Assembly: GCA_043758125.1 (NCBI GenBank)
Contig: JAYVOC010000146.1
Location: forward strand, 1-11,425
Direction of reading: 5' to 3'
DNA from: JANXSD01 sp043758125
GTDB lineage: Bacteria; Bacteroidota; Bacteroidia; AKYH767-A; OLB10
Length of the DNA: 11,425 bases
The notes beneath the pieces are model-generated. The model saw only the letters and a program-made list of their open reading frames with translations. It did no database searches and was not told the DNA's origin. The position numbers and the translations under genes were made by a program. Shown here in pieces: positions 1 through 5,379 of the stretch; the first letter of the stretch is position 1, and each line of letters opens with the position of its first letter.

Positions 1-38
1 CAATAAAATATATGTGAGATGATGAGGGTCTTTTAGTC

Positions 39-78
39 TGTCCTTTTTTTGCAAGTGCGACTTGCATTGTTTTGCAAT
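39..78 (+). promoter_or_regulatory. Bipartite promoter-like element, copy 1
   Basis: TGTCCTTTTTTT (39-50), 16 nt, TTGTTTTGC (67-75), then 3 nt and GTG at 79. The same arrangement with the same spacing occurs at 5340-5379, ending 3 nt before an ATG. TTGTTTTG differs from the Bacteroidota -7 consensus TAnnTTTG at one defined position. The T-rich block would supply the upstream contact about 19 nt earlier. By that reading transcription would begin on or beside the start codon, giving a leaderless message. Just upstream, GAGGGTCTTTT (24-34) resembles the 3' arm and T-tail of a terminator whose other arm would lie outside the window. The shared pattern is directly visible; promoter function is inferred. 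Confidence 0.55.
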
Positions 79-711
79 GTGAATTCTCAACTTGTTTCGG
101 ATTGGCTAAACTCACAGCGCAGCTTTGCGGTTGGTGCAACTTTGTTTAAACAACTTGGGGGCTCATCTGCAAAAGCTGCGCTTTTTTTAAAAGGTGAAAC
201 CGCTGTTCGACGTGAAATGTTGATTGACGCTATGATTGCTCTGCAATCTACTTTGGCAGCTCAAGAAACTCCCGCTGTTGTTGCAGCGAAGGCTGTGGTT
301 GCTATTTTATCAGATGATCGATACAAAGAGTCGCCGCCAGAAGTTCAAGCGATGGTGGCACGCGTTAAACATCTTTACAAAGAAGGGCAAGCAATGAAAA
401 GTAAGTTGTTACTGGTTCCTACAAAATTTGAACGCGGTGTTTTAGCTAATCAAATTCGTGATTGCGATGAAGTGGCAACTAATTTATTAGAGGAGATCGA
501 TTTTTTTAAGGTGTACGGATATTTGCCATCGGCAGATCCATTAAAAAAAACGGTGGAAGAAATGTCAGCCGGTCAATTGTATTCTCGTTTGAAATATTTA
601 GAGCCGTGGATTTCTCGGCATAAAAAGAAAAGACCAAATGCTGCTGATGTTGCAGCTGCTATTCACGAGCTTAATTTAATCCGTAAACGAATCGATAATG
701 AGTGTATCTGA
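79..711 (+). CDS. Conserved Bacteroidota-phage protein of unknown function, first gene of packaging operon
   Basis: 210 residues when read from GTG 79. The frame has no ATG before codon 57 of the longer reading from TTG 49. GTG 79 lies at exactly the distance from the upstream element that ATG 5380 has from its copy, so I prefer it. The N-terminus (SDWLNSQRSFAVGATLFKQL) and the section around residues 110-150 (LLLVP..., then EEIDFFKVYGYLP) match a pattern I remember from small proteins beside terminases in Bacteroidota prophages: a WL-x-RDY-x-G-V-x-LY-like start, a central helical part and an 'IDYY..G.LP' motif. The C-terminus is helical and basic (SRHKKKRP). There is no signal peptide or membrane segment. 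It overlaps the next gene by 14 nt. The role is unknown; DNA binding or assembly help is possible from position only. Confidence 0.75.
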   Translation: MNSQLVSDWLNSQRSFAVGATLFKQLGGSSAKAALFLKGETAVRREMLIDAMIALQSTLAAQETPAVVAAKAVVAILSDDRYKESPPEVQAMVARVKHLYKEGQAMKSKLLLVPTKFERGVLANQIRDCDEVATNLLEEIDFFKVYGYLPSADPLKKTVEEMSAGQLYSRLKYLEPWISRHKKKRPNAADVAAAIHELNLIRKRIDNECI

Positions 712-1285
712 TTTGGGAGCGGTAAAATTGTTGTTTGCAATTCCTGTTAAACAGGATTTGGATATGAGCAGCAATGTTTACCAGGAGAAAAATATATCAG
801 CAATTATTGATGCCCGACGCTTGAAGGATTTTAAGTTAATGCTTGCTGAGATTGTTCCTGGTTGTAATGTTCATTTTTATTCTGGTGGTAATTGGTCGTT
901 GCATGAATTGGTGGCTTACCTGTTAACCATTACGGGTTGTGCGGATTTATATTTTTCTACGTGGGCAATTCGTGAGGAGCCTATCAGGGCAATGATTAAC
1001 TGGAAACAATCAGGTTTTGTTCGAAGTATTCATGCGTTGCTTGATAAACGATCTGAGCATCGTGATGCAGCTGCAATTGAATTGTGCAGATCAAATTTTG
1101 ATTCTGTTTTGTTCGATCCTTGTCATGCAAAAGTTACGGTTATTAAAAATGACAAGTGGGCAATTACTATCAATGGTTCCCAAAATTATACTAAGAATCC
1201 ACGTAAAGAAAGTGGCGTGATTAGCTGCGATAAAACGGTAGCTGATTTTCATATTAAATGGATGCAAAATGTCGGAAAAAACTGA
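698..1285 (+). CDS. Phospholipase-D-like (HKD-type) protein
   Basis: 195 residues. The C-terminal part carries a PLD-superfamily-like signature: H143-x-K145, hydrophobic strand, then G160-S161-x-N163 and ESGV at 171-174. The aspartate of canonical HxKx4D is not at its usual place (K150); N151-D152 sit two positions later. Only one such motif is present, so an active enzyme would have to be a dimer, as in the Nuc/BfiI-type nucleases. Residues 60-90 form a hydrophobic alpha/beta stretch consistent with the fold. The start is uncertain: ATG 698 overlaps the previous gene by 14 nt, while ATG 764 is an alternative. Its place directly before the terminase genes suggests a DNA-related role in packaging or host-DNA processing, which is inference. 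It could also be a catalytically dead structural or regulatory relative. The 17-nt overlap with the next gene implies translational coupling. Confidence 0.6.
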   Translation: MSVSDLGAVKLLFAIPVKQDLDMSSNVYQEKNISAIIDARRLKDFKLMLAEIVPGCNVHFYSGGNWSLHELVAYLLTITGCADLYFSTWAIREEPIRAMINWKQSGFVRSIHALLDKRSEHRDAAAIELCRSNFDSVLFDPCHAKVTVIKNDKWAITINGSQNYTKNPRKESGVISCDKTVADFHIKWMQNVGKN

Positions 1286-1595
1286 TAGTTATAAGAATTG
1301 TTTTGGAGAATTAAATGTGGTTACTCCTGAAATGTTAGCGATGATTGAACGCTTGGGTGCTGTGCATTTTACACCTCAGCAAATTGCTGATTATTATTTA
1401 GCAGAATTCGATTCGATTAATGCAATACTAACTATTCCAAGTACTCATTCTCTTTATCTGCATTTTAAAAAAGGTTGTTTACAAAGTGAATTTGAAATAC
1501 GTGAATCTGTTTTCGAACTAGCTAAACGTAACTCTGCTCCAGCGCAAGAGCTTGCAAAACGTTATATCTCTGAACAAAAATCTTCAATGGCCTAA
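1269..1595 (+). CDS. Probable terminase small subunit (TerS-like)
   Basis: 108 residues, within the size range of small terminase subunits. Residues 33-45 (HFTPQQIADYYLA) look like the first helices of a helix-turn-helix. Residues 62-100 have the pattern of an aromatic F-x-K-G segment, then 'ExRESVFELAKRNSAPAQELAKRYI', which I recognise from TerS proteins of Bacteroidota phages ('xxVRKSVLxLAKxGSxPAQ'). TerS binds the packaging site on viral DNA and delivers it to the large subunit. The gene lies two genes upstream of terL, overlaps the preceding gene by 17 nt and shares its last base with the next ATG (TAATG). Assignment rests on pattern memory and position; a generic phage HTH protein is the alternative. 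Confidence 0.65.
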   Translation: MSEKTDSYKNCFGELNVVTPEMLAMIERLGAVHFTPQQIADYYLAEFDSINAILTIPSTHSLYLHFKKGCLQSEFEIRESVFELAKRNSAPAQELAKRYISEQKSSMA

Positions 1596-2185
1596 TGATG
1601 TACGCCGTACAATTAAATCAACAGAGTGATTTGGATAAAATCATCCTACACCTTCAAGGAAAACTAAAAGGCAAGTATGAATTATCGTCAGCTCTCGAAC
1701 AAAAGTTGAAGGATATGAGCGATTGTCGGGATTTAATTCGGCTTTATGCTTCAAGAATTAAAGTAGTTGCAATGCTTGTTGAACAAGGCAAGTCTAAAAC
1801 TACTGCTGAAAGATTATACTCTGATACATTAACAGTATTTAATACAACCCAAACTTCGCATCGTGATTTTTGGATTGATGTTGTGATGGGGCAAATTTTT
1901 GAAACGAGAAGGAAAGCATTAGCAGAAGGTAATTTAAAAGTTGTTGCAGCATGCGAAGCAAATGTTATTAGAACAATTGAATTAATGACGGATGCGAAAG
2001 ATGCTGAGCTATACGATCGGTTAATAGTTCCGCGCATTGTGGTGAAATTTGATCCAAGTCTTACAGGCGTTACATTGCCTGATGACTGGGAGAATCAGGT
2101 TCAACAAATTATTAAGAAAGCAAAATCAAGAGACGTAAGTCAATTTACGCCTGTGGAATTTCAAGAGAATGGAAATACAGAATGA
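1595..2185 (+). CDS. Helix-turn-helix-like protein preceding terL
   Basis: 196 residues, almost wholly helical. Residues 57-82 (VVAMLVEQGKSKTTAERLY and following) look like an HTH. Residues 92-130 (FWIDVVMGQIFETRRKALAEGNLKVVAACEANVI) form a helical hairpin with the 'A...GN...AA...' pattern found in proteins between TerS and TerL of Bacteroidota phages. The tail contains LPDDWENQVQQIIK. No catalytic motif, signal peptide or membrane segment is visible. Translation probably couples to the upstream TerS-like gene through a TAATG junction. A second methionine follows immediately (ATG 1598), so the first residue is ambiguous. It overlaps terL by 17 nt. A role as second DNA-recognition component or TerL partner is inferred; the family name is unknown to me. 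Confidence 0.65.
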   Translation: MMYAVQLNQQSDLDKIILHLQGKLKGKYELSSALEQKLKDMSDCRDLIRLYASRIKVVAMLVEQGKSKTTAERLYSDTLTVFNTTQTSHRDFWIDVVMGQIFETRRKALAEGNLKVVAACEANVIRTIELMTDAKDAELYDRLIVPRIVVKFDPSLTGVTLPDDWENQVQQIIKKAKSRDVSQFTPVEFQENGNTE

Positions 2186-3833
2186 TTCTCAAGATGTAAA
2201 TATTCATTTGAATATTCCGCAGTTAATTTTTACAATTGCAAATTGCAGACACAATATACTGTTATGGGGGCGTAGAACCGGAAAGACAGAAGGACCGATC
2301 GTTGATTTTTCATTGCGTAATATATTGGATATGCCTAGGTCCAATGGCTTCGCTGTTGGTACAACTTATGAGCAACTTTTAACCAGGACCTTGCCACCTC
2401 TTTTTGCTGGATGGGCAAAAATGGGGTTTCATGAAAATGTACACTATTGGGTGCGTAAATATGCACCTGATCACTTAGATATTGACAAAGCATATCGACA
2501 TCCGGTTAAAGCAGATCATTACATTCATTGGTTCAATGGCTCTGGAATTTACTTGGTTTCCCAGGATAGACCAGGAACAATTAATGGTGTTGCAACTCAA
2601 TGGGGATTTGGTGATGAAGCAAAATTTTTAAACCGTGAAAAGCTTCAAGAAGAAGTGCTACTCACCTTATCTGGTAATGCGGATAAGTTTGGTGATAAGT
2701 ATAATTACCTGAGTACATTGTTTTGTTCTGATATGCCAACAAATGCAAAAGGTCGTTGGCTTATTGATGCGAAAGCGGATATGGATCCAAAGATCATTGA
2801 GTTGATTATTGGCATATCGCAATTACTACAGGATGCAGAGGAAGAATTATTAGCTGCAGATAAAAAATCAGACTCAACTTTTGAAAAGGCTAGAGCTAAA
2901 GTAAATGGATTGAAGGCTTATCTTAATGAGCTCAAAAAACTTACAACTTACTATTCAACTGCTACTACATTTGATAATATTCATGCGCTTGGAATGGATG
3001 TTATTAAGAACTTTTTACGGCAATTAGATGCAATTACTTTTCTTACGTCTGTGTTGAATGAGTTGGTGGAGATGGTCGAGAATTGTTTCTACTCCGGATT
3101 GAATAGCGATCACCACGGTGAGGATTCAGTTAATTATGATTTTGTTGATGATGTAGTCACGGATTTCGATCGTATACCAGAACGTGATTGTAGGTGGGAT
3201 AACGATAGAGTAGATCACTTACCATTGTACTTGTCCTGCGACTATAACAATGCAATCAATTGTGCTGTTACTGGGCAAGTGCTCGACTTTAAACATGAGA
3301 GAAGGTTTATCTCCTCACTGTATGTAGAGAACCCTTTGATGCTTGGTGATCTAGTAGATAAGTGGTGTGCTTACTACGAGAAGCATCCTTGTAAGGATGT
3401 GTATTATGTCTATGACCAAACGGCTGTGTCTGGTGCTGCTGATCGTAATATCTCATTCGCTGATCAATGGATCAAAGGACTACAGGACAAAGGTTGGAAT
3501 GTGATACCAACGTACATAGGTGCCGCATCGTGGCATAGGCCACGTTACTGGCTATGGAATGAAGTACTTCGAGAGAAGGATTCAAAGTTTCCTATATTCA
3601 GGTATAACAAGGAAGCATGTAAGGTATGGCAAGTGAGCTGTGAACGTGCTGGTGTTATACAGGGTGCCAATGAGAAGAGAGAGTTTAAAAAGGATAAACG
3701 TAGTGAGAGGGATAAGAAGATTCCACCGTATGAAGCTACACACATGAGTGAGGCAGGTGATTGCTTGTTCTGGCATTGGTACTATGGGTTTGCGAAAGAA
3801 GAATCTAGCTTTGTTGATATGCTAATAGGTTAA
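2169..3833 (+). CDS. terL: Terminase large subunit
   Basis: 554 residues. The protein is the ATP-driven motor that cuts the DNA concatemer and pumps it into the prohead. Seen: Walker A WGRRTGKTEG at 33-42, a Walker-B-like segment QWGFGDEAKF at 144-153 with D149-E150, and a likely coupling motif around LSTLFCSDM (181-189). Residues 210-262 form a charged helical, coiled-coil-like insert. The C-terminal RNase-H-like nuclease shows the three expected acidic sites: D358 (LSCDYNN), D416 (YVYDQTA) and D531 (EAGDCLFW). Length fits TerL. From about position 3050 GC rises and codons shift: I count lysine AAG 11 of 17 in residues 370-554 against 8 of 21 before. This suggests the ATPase and nuclease halves have different recent histories. 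It is the last gene of the packaging operon and overlaps the upstream gene by 17 nt. Its stop is followed directly by a non-coding structured segment. Confidence 0.93.
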   Translation: MEIQNDSQDVNIHLNIPQLIFTIANCRHNILLWGRRTGKTEGPIVDFSLRNILDMPRSNGFAVGTTYEQLLTRTLPPLFAGWAKMGFHENVHYWVRKYAPDHLDIDKAYRHPVKADHYIHWFNGSGIYLVSQDRPGTINGVATQWGFGDEAKFLNREKLQEEVLLTLSGNADKFGDKYNYLSTLFCSDMPTNAKGRWLIDAKADMDPKIIELIIGISQLLQDAEEELLAADKKSDSTFEKARAKVNGLKAYLNELKKLTTYYSTATTFDNIHALGMDVIKNFLRQLDAITFLTSVLNELVEMVENCFYSGLNSDHHGEDSVNYDFVDDVVTDFDRIPERDCRWDNDRVDHLPLYLSCDYNNAINCAVTGQVLDFKHERRFISSLYVENPLMLGDLVDKWCAYYEKHPCKDVYYVYDQTAVSGAADRNISFADQWIKGLQDKGWNVIPTYIGAASWHRPRYWLWNEVLREKDSKFPIFRYNKEACKVWQVSCERAGVIQGANEKREFKKDKRSERDKKIPPYEATHMSEAGDCLFWHWYYGFAKEESSFVDMLIG

Positions 3834-4070
3834 GGTTGGGCGTTGCCTTGGGCACGTGCTATACGTTTTTACACGGTATTCACTGCTATCACTAACGCAT
3901 TAACATTTTAATTTTAATTGATCCCTACGCTCGCATGGCTTGATGCGAAGTGCATTTGCATGCTGTATTGTAGGGGCGGTGGTATGGGGGCGCGTACTTG
4001 CGCAATCATATATCCGAATCGTTCAGCGGTGCAAGTGCGCTAAACGTTCAGCGCGTGGCAGGGTCTTGAG
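3834..4070. repeat. GC-richer structured non-coding segment, probable dispersed Bacteroidota repeat
   Basis: No credible gene; only frames of about 20 codons. The segment begins directly after the terL stop and is clearly GC-richer than the AT-rich DNA after 4115. It contains palindrome GCACGTGC (3852-3859) and two copies of CGTTCAGCG (4020-4028, 4045-4053). A three-way-junction-like fold is also visible: outer stem CCCTAC (3923-3928) with GTAGGG (3970-3975), enclosing TCGCAT/ATGCGA (3931-3936/3943-3948) and GCAT/ATGC (3952-3955/3960-3963). From memory, similar sequences, whose forward reading resembles GRCLGHVLYVF, recur between genes in many Bacteroidota genomes. I cannot verify this without a search. 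It may be a mobile non-autonomous repeat or a structured RNA. Confidence 0.45.
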
Positions 4071-4074
4071 AGTG

Positions 4075-4113
4075 AGAGAATAACGACTTTTTAAATAAAA
4101 GCCGTTATTCTCT
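4075..4113. terminator. Long hairpin after the packaging operon
   Basis: AGAGAATAACGACTTTT (4075-4091) faces AAAAGCCGTTATTCTCT (4097-4113): 17 positions with one mismatch and a 5-nt loop. It lies about 240 nt after terL and marks the change from GC-richer to AT-rich DNA. A terminator or processing site for the packaging transcript is plausible. However, no clean T-tract follows on either strand, so it could equally be the end of the preceding repeat element. Confidence 0.45.
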
Positions 4114-4250
4114 TGTCTATGAGGTTATTTTATTAAAATTACTGGCTTTTTATTGCAGTTGCAACTAAAAAATAGTTTAAATTATACTCATAAAGTATTG
4201 AATATCAATATATTTATATTTTATTTTTAAGTAAAATAGTACTGTTTTAT

Positions 4251-4282
4251 TTTGGTCAGAAATATGGTTTTTTGTATCTTTA
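4251..4282 (+). promoter_or_regulatory. Bacteroidota-type promoter candidate for the symE-like unit
   Basis: TTTG at 4251-4254, 20 nt, then TATCTTTA at 4275-4282, compared with the Bacteroidota consensus TTTG / TAnnTTTG. The match has one mismatch and acceptable spacing, within an AT-rich stretch of about 250 nt (4115-4369) that holds no gene. Transcription would begin near 4288-4290, just before the inverted repeat at 4309-4348 and about 80 nt before the symE-like start. The sequence differs from the bipartite element at 39 and 5340, so this unit would be expressed independently of the phage operons. Confidence 0.4.
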
Positions 4283-4308
4283 TAATGTTGTCAAAGGATA
4301 ACAAAAGG

Positions 4309-4348
4309 GAAAGCCGCTTAATTTCTTTGCGGGACATTAGCGGCTTTC
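4309..4348. promoter_or_regulatory. Inverted repeat in the leader of the symE-like gene
   Basis: GAAAGCCGCT (4309-4318) and AGCGGCTTTC (4339-4348) are perfect 10-nt inverted arms around a 20-nt loop, ending 21 nt before the ATG at 4370. Downstream of the candidate promoter it would form a stable hairpin in the 5' leader. Possible roles are an RNA element limiting toxin translation, an operator, or the terminator of an opposing antisense RNA. E. coli symE is controlled by the antisense RNA SymR over its 5' end, which makes this position worth attention. No promoter on the opposite strand was identified. Confidence 0.5.
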
Positions 4349-4369
4349 GATACACTGAAATAAATCAGC

Positions 4370-4591
4370 ATGAGCAAATCTACAAAAAATGTTCGTAGCC
4401 TAAAAATTGGCTGCTTAGTATCGGATCGAGTTTCTAATAATAGAACTTTAAAAACGTCCGTTTCCCCTAAAATTATTTTATCGGGTAAGTGGTTAGAGGA
4501 TGCAGGTTTTTGCATTGGTGAACTGGTTACTCTGAAAATTGAAGAGGGTACAATCCTAATTTCAACGGTTGAAGGAGGTGCAAATGTTTGA
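4370..4591 (+). CDS. SymE-family toxin-like protein
   Basis: 73 residues. Residues 33-66 match the SymE-toxin core: P33-K-I-I-L-S-G-K-W41-L-E-D-A-G46-F, then IGELVTLKIEEGTILIS, the AbrB-like swapped-hairpin fold. In E. coli SymE is an SOS-induced type I toxin with RNA-cleaving and nucleoid-condensing activity, repressed by LexA and the antisense RNA SymR. The N-terminus here (residues 1-32) is basic, as in relatives, fitting nucleic-acid binding. The promoter candidate at 4251 and the leader inverted repeat suggest independent control. Unusually, an acidic 47-codon gene starts inside the last codons and overlaps by 8 nt, an arrangement resembling type II toxin-antitoxin operons. Family membership is quite secure; toxicity is not shown by the sequence, as many SymE-like proteins in Bacteroidota are uncharacterised. 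Confidence 0.78.
   Translation: MSKSTKNVRSLKIGCLVSDRVSNNRTLKTSVSPKIILSGKWLEDAGFCIGELVTLKIEEGTILISTVEGGANV
4573..4580 (+). promoter_or_regulatory. Strong Shine-Dalgarno sequence for the 47-codon gene
   Basis: AGGAGGTG lies 3 nt before ATG 4584, inside the end of the symE-like gene. Good Shine-Dalgarno sites are rare in this window, and the same octamer recurs before the portal-like gene (5780-5787). It supports real translation of the small gene. Confidence 0.55.
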
Positions 4592-4727
4592 TAATTTGTA
4601 CGCTGATTTCATTTGCTTGATGGATGGCATTTTTTACGAAGGTTATACCGAGCAGTTCGCAGCGGAATTTCCTAAAGAATTTACAGAAGAATACAATCAA
4701 TTTTGCGAAAATTATTCAAAAGCTTAA
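4584..4727 (+). CDS. Small acidic protein overlapping symE-like gene, unknown
   Basis: 47 residues: MFDNLYADFICLMDGIFYEG, then TEQFAAEFPKEFTEEYNQFC and ENYSKA. Hand count gives about 10 acidic against 2 basic residues, so it is strongly acidic and rich in aromatics, probably a helical hairpin. The start is supported by AGGAGGTG just upstream and by the 8-nt overlap with the symE-like gene, which implies coupled expression. I do not recognise the family. An acidic partner encoded downstream of a basic toxin-like protein could be a protein antitoxin or modulator, but SymE systems are classically type I, so this is speculation from position and charge. The zinc-ribbon gene begins 11 nt after its stop, making a three-gene unit. 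Confidence 0.6.
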   Translation: MFDNLYADFICLMDGIFYEGYTEQFAAEFPKEFTEEYNQFCENYSKA

Positions 4728-4738
4728 TATTTATAAAG

Positions 4739-5101
4739 ATGGAAAATAGAAATTGCCTAGAGTGTCAACAACGTATTAATGGAAGAACGGATAAAAAATT
4801 CTGCTCCGATAATTGCCGAAATTATTATAATAACGGTTTGAATAAACTGACAAATTGTACGATTGCAAATATCAATAATGCGCTTAAACGTAACCGCAGA
4901 ACTTTGAAGAAGTTCGCAGAGAATAAACAAGCAACCGTTACACAACTTATAAAGGCGGGGTTTTCGTTCGATTACTTCACGCATCAACATAAACAACACG
5001 ATGAAACAACGTTTTTCGTTTTTGATTTTGGATATAAATTTTCAGGAGGGCTTTTAGTAATCATTGTGAGTGCCATCCCTTCGGGCGCAAGTATGGGTTA
5101 A
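4739..5101 (+). CDS. Zinc-ribbon protein (DUF2116-like) with an altered C-terminus
   Basis: 120 residues from ATG 4739. A longer reading from 4703 would overlap the upstream gene and adds a non-family leader. Four cysteines, C6-x2-C9 and C22-x3-C26, form a treble-clef/zinc-ribbon site within CLECQQRINGRTDKKFCSDNC. This start closely resembles small Bacteroidota proteins annotated as DUF2116-type Zn-ribbons ('GRSDKKFCSDxCRNxYxN'). The middle (INNALKRNRRTLKKFAE, then KAGFSFDYFTH) and the FGYK segment also fit. The final ~10 residues (SAIPSGASMG) do not. They are encoded by the edge of a GC-rich structured segment, and the stop lies within a hairpin (5092-5110). The original end may have been replaced when that segment arrived. 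Function is unknown; nucleic-acid or protein binding is likely for the fold. Confidence 0.72.
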   Translation: MENRNCLECQQRINGRTDKKFCSDNCRNYYNNGLNKLTNCTIANINNALKRNRRTLKKFAENKQATVTQLIKAGFSFDYFTHQHKQHDETTFFVFDFGYKFSGGLLVIIVSAIPSGASMG

Positions 5102-5198
5102 TTTCCCATAAAAAGAGGAAGTGGGCGAGGGTCGCCCGCTTTTCTTTTGCTCCTCTCGCTCACTGGTATCGTTGGCTCGTTCCGCAAAAGAAAAGCGG
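5066..5198. repeat. Second GC-rich structured segment with long inverted repeats
   Basis: It overlaps the end of the zinc-ribbon gene. Three nested or adjacent hairpins are visible: TATGGG/CCCATA (5092-5097/5105-5110), GGGCGA/TCGCCC (5123-5128/5132-5137) and CCGCTTTTCTTTTGC/GCAAAAGAAAAGCGG (5136-5150/5184-5198), a perfect 15-nt inverted repeat with a 33-nt loop. The second and third share bases 5136-5137, so they are partly alternative. Both strands have short open frames (one reading LLRNEPTIPVSERSKRK on the minus strand). These look accidental, although I remember similar strings recurring in Bacteroidota genomes, which would mean a dispersed repeat. Bases 5199-5307, between this and the terminator, show no gene. 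Confidence 0.45.
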
Positions 5199-5307
5199 TT
5201 TTAAAAGTAAAATAATGCACTGGCTCAAACGAGCTTAGATTAATTGCTTCGGCTTGCAACAAAGTGTGGAGAATTGAATTTTTATAAAATTTATTTTCCA
5301 ATTTATT

Positions 5308-5338
5308 AAAACCACTCAGTTTTTAGGGTGGTTTTTTT
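5308..5338 (+). terminator. Rho-independent terminator closing the symE-like unit
   Basis: AAAACCAC (5308-5315) pairs with GTGGTTTT (5328-5335), extended inward by two pairs (T5316-G5327, C5317-G5326). The G+C core is followed by a T-run (5332-5338). It ends one base before the second bipartite promoter-like element, so transcription of the inserted block would be insulated from the downstream phage operon. Confidence 0.75.
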
Positions 5339-5339
5339 A

Positions 5340-5379
5340 TGTCCTTTTTTTATGAATGCACTTTTGGTTGTTTTGCTTC
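5340..5379 (+). promoter_or_regulatory. Bipartite promoter-like element, copy 2
   Basis: TGTCCTTTTTTT (5340-5351), 16 nt, TTGTTTTGC (5368-5376), 3 nt, ATG 5380. Both blocks, the 16-nt gap and the distance to the start codon match the element at 39-78. It lies immediately downstream of a terminator, as expected for a promoter restarting transcription of the portal operon. The TTGTTTTG block resembles the Bacteroidota -7 element. Confidence 0.55.

Noticed and set aside
30..60. Programmed frameshift at the T7 run joining an upstream short frame to the first gene
   Set aside because: The upstream frames are very short, and the same T7 run at 5345-5351 is non-coding before a normal ATG start, so a promoter role explains both.
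49..78. TTG 49 or GTG 55 as start of the first gene
   Set aside because: These lie inside the bipartite element; GTG 79 has the same distance from the element as ATG 5380 in the second copy, and the conserved part of the protein begins right after it.
1017..1220. Plus-strand 67-codon frame inside the PLD-like gene
   Set aside because: Fully inside a longer gene with better codon use and a recognisable motif.
3984..4043. Short plus-strand frame MGARTCAIIYPNRSAVQVR
   Set aside because: Only 19 codons, inside the structured segment and with no initiation signal; probably a chance frame of the repeat.
3834..4369. tRNA or CRISPR array in the long gap after terL
   Set aside because: No cloverleaf with a T-arm GTTC at the right position and acceptor end, and no regularly spaced repeats; the GTTCAGCG copies are only two.
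4318..4515. Minus-strand frame opposite the symE-like gene as an antitoxin gene
   Set aside because: Its residues follow from the complementary strand of the conserved SymE core; any antisense control would be by RNA rather than this frame.
4703..4738. Upstream extension of the zinc-ribbon protein
   Set aside because: It overlaps the 47-codon gene and adds a hydrophobic leader not expected in the family; ATG 4739 begins right before the cysteine pair.
5098..5301. 67-codon minus-strand open frame
   Set aside because: Coincides with the inverted repeats of the second structured segment. The string may recur in databases because the repeat recurs; I see no evidence for a protein.
5356..5379. 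ATG 5356 as start of the small pre-portal gene
   Set aside because: Lies inside the promoter-like element and adds eight residues without family resemblance.
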